This document shows positions 59,904 to 64,000 of a stretch of 64,000 bases of DNA, piece by piece. The notes under the pieces are model-generated. The model was not told the origin of the DNA, did no database searches, and was given only the letters and a program-made list of their open reading frames with translations. Positions within the stretch are counted from its first letter, which is position 1, and each line of letters begins with the position of its first letter. This stretch comes from Methylosarcina fibrata AML-C10. Lineage in GTDB: Bacteria > Pseudomonadota > Gammaproteobacteria > Methylococcales > Methylomonadaceae. A program made the translations under genes and the position numbers. The stretch is from contig NZ_KB889965.1 of NCBI RefSeq assembly GCF_000372865.1, forward strand, positions 3,517,450 to 3,581,449, read 5' to 3'.

Positions 59904-60548
59904 TTAGTTTGGCTCCTGATCGGGAGTCAGTCCGTTTTTTCGCGCCAGGTCCAGCAACTCCAGCAGATTGCTCGAGCCGGTCTTGTCGAGTATGCGCTTT
60001 CGGTGTTTTTCCACGGTGCGGTAGCTTATCTTCAGGCAGCGGGCAATTTCCTTGTTCGAAGCGCTGTTGACCAGCATCTTCATGATTTCATACTCCCGCT
60101 CCGTCAGTTGCATGAGCCGAAGTTTGGCTAGATGGCTTTGTTCGGCCATCGCCCGCATCCGGTCGCCTCTCGCCAGCGCGGTCCGGACGCTGGCCAACAG
60201 CGTTTCCCGGCTAACCGGCTTCATCAAAAAATCGTCCACGCCCGCTTTCATCGCTTCGACACAGGTCGGAATATCGGCATGACCGGTCAGAATGATGACC
60301 GGCAGCGGAATGGCCTGAGCCGCCAGGATTTTTTGTATCTGGATGCCGTTCATGCCCGAAAGACACAGGTCGACGATGGCGCAGCCTTTTCTTTCCGTAA
60401 GTTTCTCTGAAAAAAACGCTTCCGCACTGTCGAACGCGGCCACCGTCAGGCCTTCCTGTTAGAGCACCAGAGCCATTGCCCGGCGCGCGCCGGCATCGTC
60501 ATCGACGACGTAGACGATGGGCTGATTTTTGTTTTGAGGATTAAGCAT
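59904..60548 (-). pseudogene. FixJ-family response regulator with an in-frame nonsense codon
   Basis: The full frame starts at the ATG at 60548 and reads MLNPQNKNQPIVYVVDDDAG, carrying the receiver acidic cluster, until a TAA at 60459-60461 (codon 30). After the stop the same frame continues without damage to 59904: GCAIVDLCLSGMNGIQI with the phospho-acceptor Asp, DDFLMKPVSRETLLASV, and a LuxR-type HTH LTEREYEIMKMLVNSASNKEIARCLKISYRTVEKHRKRILDK. One base change would restore a 214-aa regulator. A downstream GTG (60443) could give a protein lacking the first strand and acidic pocket. No kinase is adjacent. A sequencing error cannot be excluded. Confidence 0.82.
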
Positions 60549-60811
60549 CGGGAGGAGCTTGCCTATGGCAGGTGAATTAACTTCCGGATTGCGGATTTAT
60601 GGGTATTTCTACCTATAGCTATTCATTGGAGTTTGACTTTAATTAACGGTCAGGTAAGAGAAGATTTCCCCAACCTTATCCATATTATCTTATTTAACCG
60701 GTGGAAATCATCATTAACTCGACAGTTTTTGACTGTTTTATCGGCCTGCCGTTCTCAAATGCCGTGTTATCAAGTCTAGGTTTTTTATATTCCGAAGCAA
60801 GGAGATCTCTA

Positions 60812-62770
60812 GTGAAGTTATTTGGCACCAAACGAGTCCAGACCCGCATCGACGAAGCGGTGAAGATCATCGATAAAATGGTGGAGGGCGATTTTTCGCC
60901 GTCCATCGATACCTCGGGTTCCGATGTCGTCGTTCCGTTGATGCGGGCTTTGAAAAAAAATCAGGAAACGCTGGAACGCCGTGCCTCGGAAGGGCGCCGC
61001 GCCAGCGATACCAACGCCGAACAGAGAGCTTGTTTCGACCAGGCTTTCAGCAAGATGATCGGAGACCTTCAGGCCGGCAGGCTGTCCACCCGCATGAATC
61101 TGGAATCGCTGAACGAAGGCCTCTACCGCTATACCGCCGAGGGCGTCAACATGATCGCCGATGCCCTGGAAGCGGCTCTAAAAAAGCAGGAAGAAATTCT
61201 GGTCGCCGAAAATACCCGCATCCGCATCGCCCTGGACAACGTGAAGACCAACGTGATGATTGCCGACAACGAGCGCAACATCATCTATATGAATAGAGCG
61301 GTTGGCGAAATGCTGAGCCGTGCCGAAGCCGACCTGCGCAAAGCGCTGCCTCATTTCAATGCGTCCCGGCTGCTGGGGGCGAACATGGATCAGTTCCATA
61401 AAAACCCCGGGCATCAGAGCCGCTTGCTGGCCAATTTGACCGGTACGTACCGCACAGAAATTCAGATAGGAGGACGCACTTTCGAGCTGATCGCCAATCC
61501 GGTGATCAACGGCGAAAATGCTCGGTTGGGATCCGTGGTGGAATGGAAGGATCGCACCGACGAAGTGGCCGTCGAACAGGAAATCGCCGGAATCATCACG
61601 GCCGCCAGCCAGGGCGACTTCAGCAAGCGCATCGATCTGTCCGGCAAGGACGGTTTTTTCCGGGTGCTGGCCGAGGGCATGAATTCACTGTTGGGGACCA
61701 GCGACGAAGGTCTGAATGAAGTGGTCCGTGTATTGGGCGCGTTGGCGAGGGGCGATCTGACCGAAACCATCGCCGGCCACTACGAAGGCTTGTTCGGACA
61801 GTTGAAGGACGATTCCAACGCCACGGTGAAAAGTCTGGCGAAGATGGTTCTGGACATTAAAACCGCGGTCGATACCATTTCCACGGCAGCTCAGGAAATT
61901 GCCGCAGGCAATGCCGATTTGTCGCAGCGCACGGAGGAACAGGCCGCCAGCCTGGAAGAAACCGCGGCCAGCATGGAACAGCTTGCCTCCACCGTCAAAC
62001 AGAACGCCGACAATGCTCAGCAGGCCAACCGCATGGCCGCCGCGGCTTCGGAAGTGGCGGTCAAGGGCGGCGACGTGGTGCAGCAGGTGATCGGCACGAT
62101 GAACGCCATCAACGACAGTTCGCACAAGATCGTCGACATCATCAGCGTGATCGACGGCATTGCCTTGCAGACGAACATCCTGGCGCTCAACGCGGCCGTG
62201 GAAGCGGCGCGTGCCGGCGAGCAGGGGCGAGGCTTCGCCGTGGTGGCGAGCGAAGTGCGGAATCTGGCCCAGCGTTCGGCGGCGGCTGCCAAGGAAATCA
62301 AAGGGCTGATCGGCGATTCGGTCGAAAAAGTGGAAGACGGCGGCCGTCTGGTGAACGAAGCCGGTAAAACCATGGAGGAAATCGTTACTTCGGTGCGGCG
62401 CGTCACCGGCATCATGGCAGAGATCGCTTCGGCGTCGGCGGAACAAAGCGTCGGCATCGAACAAGTCAATCAGGCTCTGACCCAGATGGACGAGGTGACG
62501 CAACAGAATGCCGCTCTGGTCGAACAAGCCGCGGCGGCAGCCGCCTCTCTGGAAGATCAGGCCGACATGCTGGCCGGCGCCATGGGCAAATTCCGTCTCG
62601 ATGCCTCCATGGATTTGTCAATCGGCATAAAAGACTCCGATCCGTCCAGGGACGCCGCTTTCAATCCCGGGAGTTCTCCGAACGTCAGTAACAACCGAGC
62701 GCGAAAAAAGGGGAAATCCTTGTCGAGCCGGCCTGCTCGACGCAAAGAAGAAGAGTGGGACCGTTTCTAA
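60812..62770 (+). CDS. Soluble methyl-accepting chemotaxis-type protein with PAS domain
   Basis: A 652-aa protein starting at GTG 60812 ([19 protein letters not shown]) with AAGGAG 7 bp upstream; the frame open back to 60701 is not supported by such a site. Order: an N-terminal helical region with HAMP-like repeats (1-130), a PAS-type segment (about 145-250, [24 protein letters not shown] and [23 protein letters not shown]), further HAMP-like repeats (about 260-350), and a signalling domain with [47 protein letters not shown]. No transmembrane segment is present, so it should sense an intracellular cue. No che genes are adjacent. A MITE begins within 5 bp of its stop codon. Confidence 0.92.
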   Translation: MKLFGTKRVQTRIDEAVKIIDKMVEGDFSPSIDTSGSDVVVPLMRALKKNQETLERRASEGRRASDTNAEQRACFDQAFSKMIGDLQAGRLSTRMNLESLNEGLYRYTAEGVNMIADALEAALKKQEEILVAENTRIRIALDNVKTNVMIADNERNIIYMNRAVGEMLSRAEADLRKALPHFNASRLLGANMDQFHKNPGHQSRLLANLTGTYRTEIQIGGRTFELIANPVINGENARLGSVVEWKDRTDEVAVEQEIAGIITAASQGDFSKRIDLSGKDGFFRVLAEGMNSLLGTSDEGLNEVVRVLGALARGDLTETIAGHYEGLFGQLKDDSNATVKSLAKMVLDIKTAVDTISTAAQEIAAGNADLSQRTEEQAASLEETAASMEQLASTVKQNADNAQQANRMAAAASEVAVKGGDVVQQVIGTMNAINDSSHKIVDIISVIDGIALQTNILALNAAVEAARAGEQGRGFAVVASEVRNLAQRSAAAAKEIKGLIGDSVEKVEDGGRLVNEAGKTMEEIVTSVRRVTGIMAEIASASAEQSVGIEQVNQALTQMDEVTQQNAALVEQAAAAAASLEDQADMLAGAMGKFRLDASMDLSIGIKDSDPSRDAAFNPGSSPNVSNNRARKKGKSLSSRPARRKEEEWDRF

Positions 62771-62774
62771 AAAT

Positions 62775-62986
62775 GTAACTATTCAGCGAAAGCTTCAGTC
62801 CCTTCTCCCTCCGCACCCTAAAGGGTATAAAGGAGAAGGTTAGGATGAGGAGATCAAAATGAAGCATTTTTCCTTATATTTTCCCCTCACCCCGACCCTC
62901 TCCCGGAGGGAGAGGGAGTTAAATGCCTTAACTAAAGGCATTGCTCCTTCGTAGAGGGCTTTAATCGCTTTTCGCTGAATAGTTAC
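62775..62986. mobile_element. MITE of IS66 type (212 bp) with 8-bp target duplication
   Basis: The ends GTAACTATTCAGCG at 62775-62788 and its complement at 62973-62986 are identical to those of the element at 13971-14112. Perfect 8-bp repeats CTAAAAAT flank it at 62767-62774 and 62987-62994. The left one contains the MCP stop codon, so the gene was left intact. The interior differs completely from the other copy and contains CCCTTCTCC and CCCTCTCCC-type repeats near 62790-62920. Confidence 0.88.
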
Positions 62987-63113
62987 CTAAAAATTTGTCA
63001 TTCCTTTAAACCGCAAGAGGTGGGACGCAGACTGCCTCTTGTCGGCACCGCCTTCATGCCCATTGCCGTAAAGCGTACAGCTCAACCTGCACCGTGACGA
63101 TGCCGGATTTCCG

Positions 63114-64000
63114 CTACCGGCCGCTGTCCGGCGAGAGCTGCGCCAATTGATTCATCACTTCGTCGTATTGCCGTTCAAACGTACGCAGGAGGTTTTCGTC
63201 GATCGAGCGGGTCGACAGGGCTGCTTCCACTTTTTTACAGTGTTGGGCCAGGCCGGTGACGTACAAATTCGCGCAAACGCCTTTGAAGGCATGGATCCAG
63301 TCGGCCGCTTCCTGCCATTGCCCGTTTTGCAGATGGTAGTCGAGTTCTTCGAATTTGCCGCGGTAGGTTTGGTGAAACAAAAGCAGCAGCGTGCGGTATT
63401 TTCCGGTATCGTTGCGCAGAGTCTTCAAGCCTTTGCCGACGTCGATTCCGGGCAGACGGACGCCGTCCAGCTCGGCCATGATGATTTTTTCCGGCGGTTG
63501 AACCGGGCTCTGCGAATGAGTCAATCCTTGTAGAACGGCTTTGAATTTATCGATTTCGATGGGCTTGGTCAGCACTTCGTTCATGCCCGACCGGTAGCAG
63601 CGGTCAAGATCGTTCGCCGCGGCAAATGCAGTCATGCCGATGATCGGCAGTTCGGTCAGCTTGAGCGTTTTCCGGATTTCTTCGGTGGCCTGATAGCCGT
63701 CCATGATCGGCATCTGGACGTCCATCAGGACCAGATCGATCTTCTCCTTCTTCAGCAATTCGACGGCTTCGCTGCCGTTGGCGGCTTCCACAAAATATTC
63801 CACTTCATTCTGGAGAATGTCCATGATCAGAATCCGGTTGATGTCGAAGTCATCCACCACCAGTGCCTTTGCATACTTGAACGCGGGGAAAGCCGGCGGC
63901 AAGGCAAAAACATCGGTTTCGGACCTTGCAGGTTCGTCCGTCAGCAACTGCCTGAGCCGCTCGCGGTCGTAAGCCGGTTTGGTCAAAAACGCCAAAGGAT
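63114..64000 (-). CDS. C-terminal part of a hybrid histidine kinase: receiver plus HPt domain (partial)
   Basis: The frame runs off the right edge; about 295 residues are visible. It begins with the end of a first receiver domain (PLAFLTKPAYDRERLRQLL). A second, complete receiver (about 40-165) has ALVVDDFDINRILIMDIL, phospho-acceptor Asp in IDLVLMDVQMPIMDGYQAT, GMTAFAA and LTKPIEIDKF. A histidine-phosphotransfer domain (about 185-285) follows with the His in AADWIHAFKGVCANL. The domain order matches BarA-type phosphorelay kinases with tandem receivers. Sensor and kinase core lie outside the window, and the stop is at 63114. Confidence 0.87.
   Translation of the reverse strand, partial: PLAFLTKPAYDRERLRQLLTDEPARSETDVFALPPAFPAFKYAKALVVDDFDINRILIMDILQNEVEYFVEAANGSEAVELLKKEKIDLVLMDVQMPIMDGYQATEEIRKTLKLTELPIIGMTAFAAANDLDRCYRSGMNEVLTKPIEIDKFKAVLQGLTHSQSPVQPPEKIIMAELDGVRLPGIDVGKGLKTLRNDTGKYRTLLLLFHQTYRGKFEELDYHLQNGQWQEAADWIHAFKGVCANLYVTGLAQHCKKVEAALSTRSIDENLLRTFERQYDEVMNQLAQLSPDSGR

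Overview
The window reads as a chromosomal segment of a Gram-negative gammaproteobacterium. The evidence is a TamA/TamB outer-membrane assembly pair, an MlaC-like periplasmic lipid carrier, an archaic chaperone-usher pilus operon, a hopanoid-associated HpnA epimerase, and Mfd and QueA of typical gammaproteobacterial length. HpnA, together with families of short GTAGGGTGGATAAGCG-type and GTAGGGGCGAA-type palindromes, would fit a Methylococcales methanotroph. That genus-level reading is inference.

Region 1 (1-4.3 kb) is the start of a type I-G (former I-U) CRISPR-Cas locus on the minus strand: a WYL regulator, Cas3 with a C-terminal HD domain, and the N-terminus of Csx17, cut by the window edge. 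No CRISPR array lies in the window. Region 2 (4.5-32.9 kb) is mostly core-type sequence: tamA-tamB; a seven-gene cassette around a small Ras-like GTPase, a Roadblock/LC7 protein, a PAS protein and a cytoplasmic PhnD-like protein (interrupted by a MITE); a class II aldolase; mlaC; a four-gene archaic pilus operon; hpnA; a secreted beta-propeller; a FixL/FixJ-like two-component pair; mfd; and queA.

Region 3 (32995-43974) is an 11-kb integrated element in tRNA-Leu(CAA). A perfect 59-bp repeat of the tRNA 3' end marks both boundaries. It carries its own tyrosine integrase, a candidate excisionase, a prim-pol/AAA replication protein beside a 9-bp tandem-repeat array, several small DNA-binding proteins, an IS, and one large cargo gene. 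The cargo is an 820-residue protein joining a restriction-type nuclease domain to a P-loop NTPase, a candidate single-gene defence system. Directly behind the right attachment site lies a decayed P4-type integrase, the trace of an older element at the same tRNA.

Region 4 (about 44-57 kb) is a second accessory block rich in defence and stabilisation genes: an XRE-ImmA protein with a frameshifted PIN partner, a sirtuin, and a complete type I restriction-modification set (HsdM, HsdS, HsdR) interleaved with a HepT/MntA toxin-antitoxin pair and remnants of RhuM-like and AlbA_2-like genes. A 28-bp palindrome sits in frame inside both hsdS and hsdM and encodes nearly the same decapeptide in each.

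Region 5 (57-64 kb) shows decay and signalling genes: a beta-propeller gene split by an IS with a 6-bp target duplication, a FixJ-type regulator with a nonsense codon, a soluble PAS-containing methyl-accepting protein, a second MITE with the same ends as the first, and the C-terminal part of a hybrid histidine kinase.
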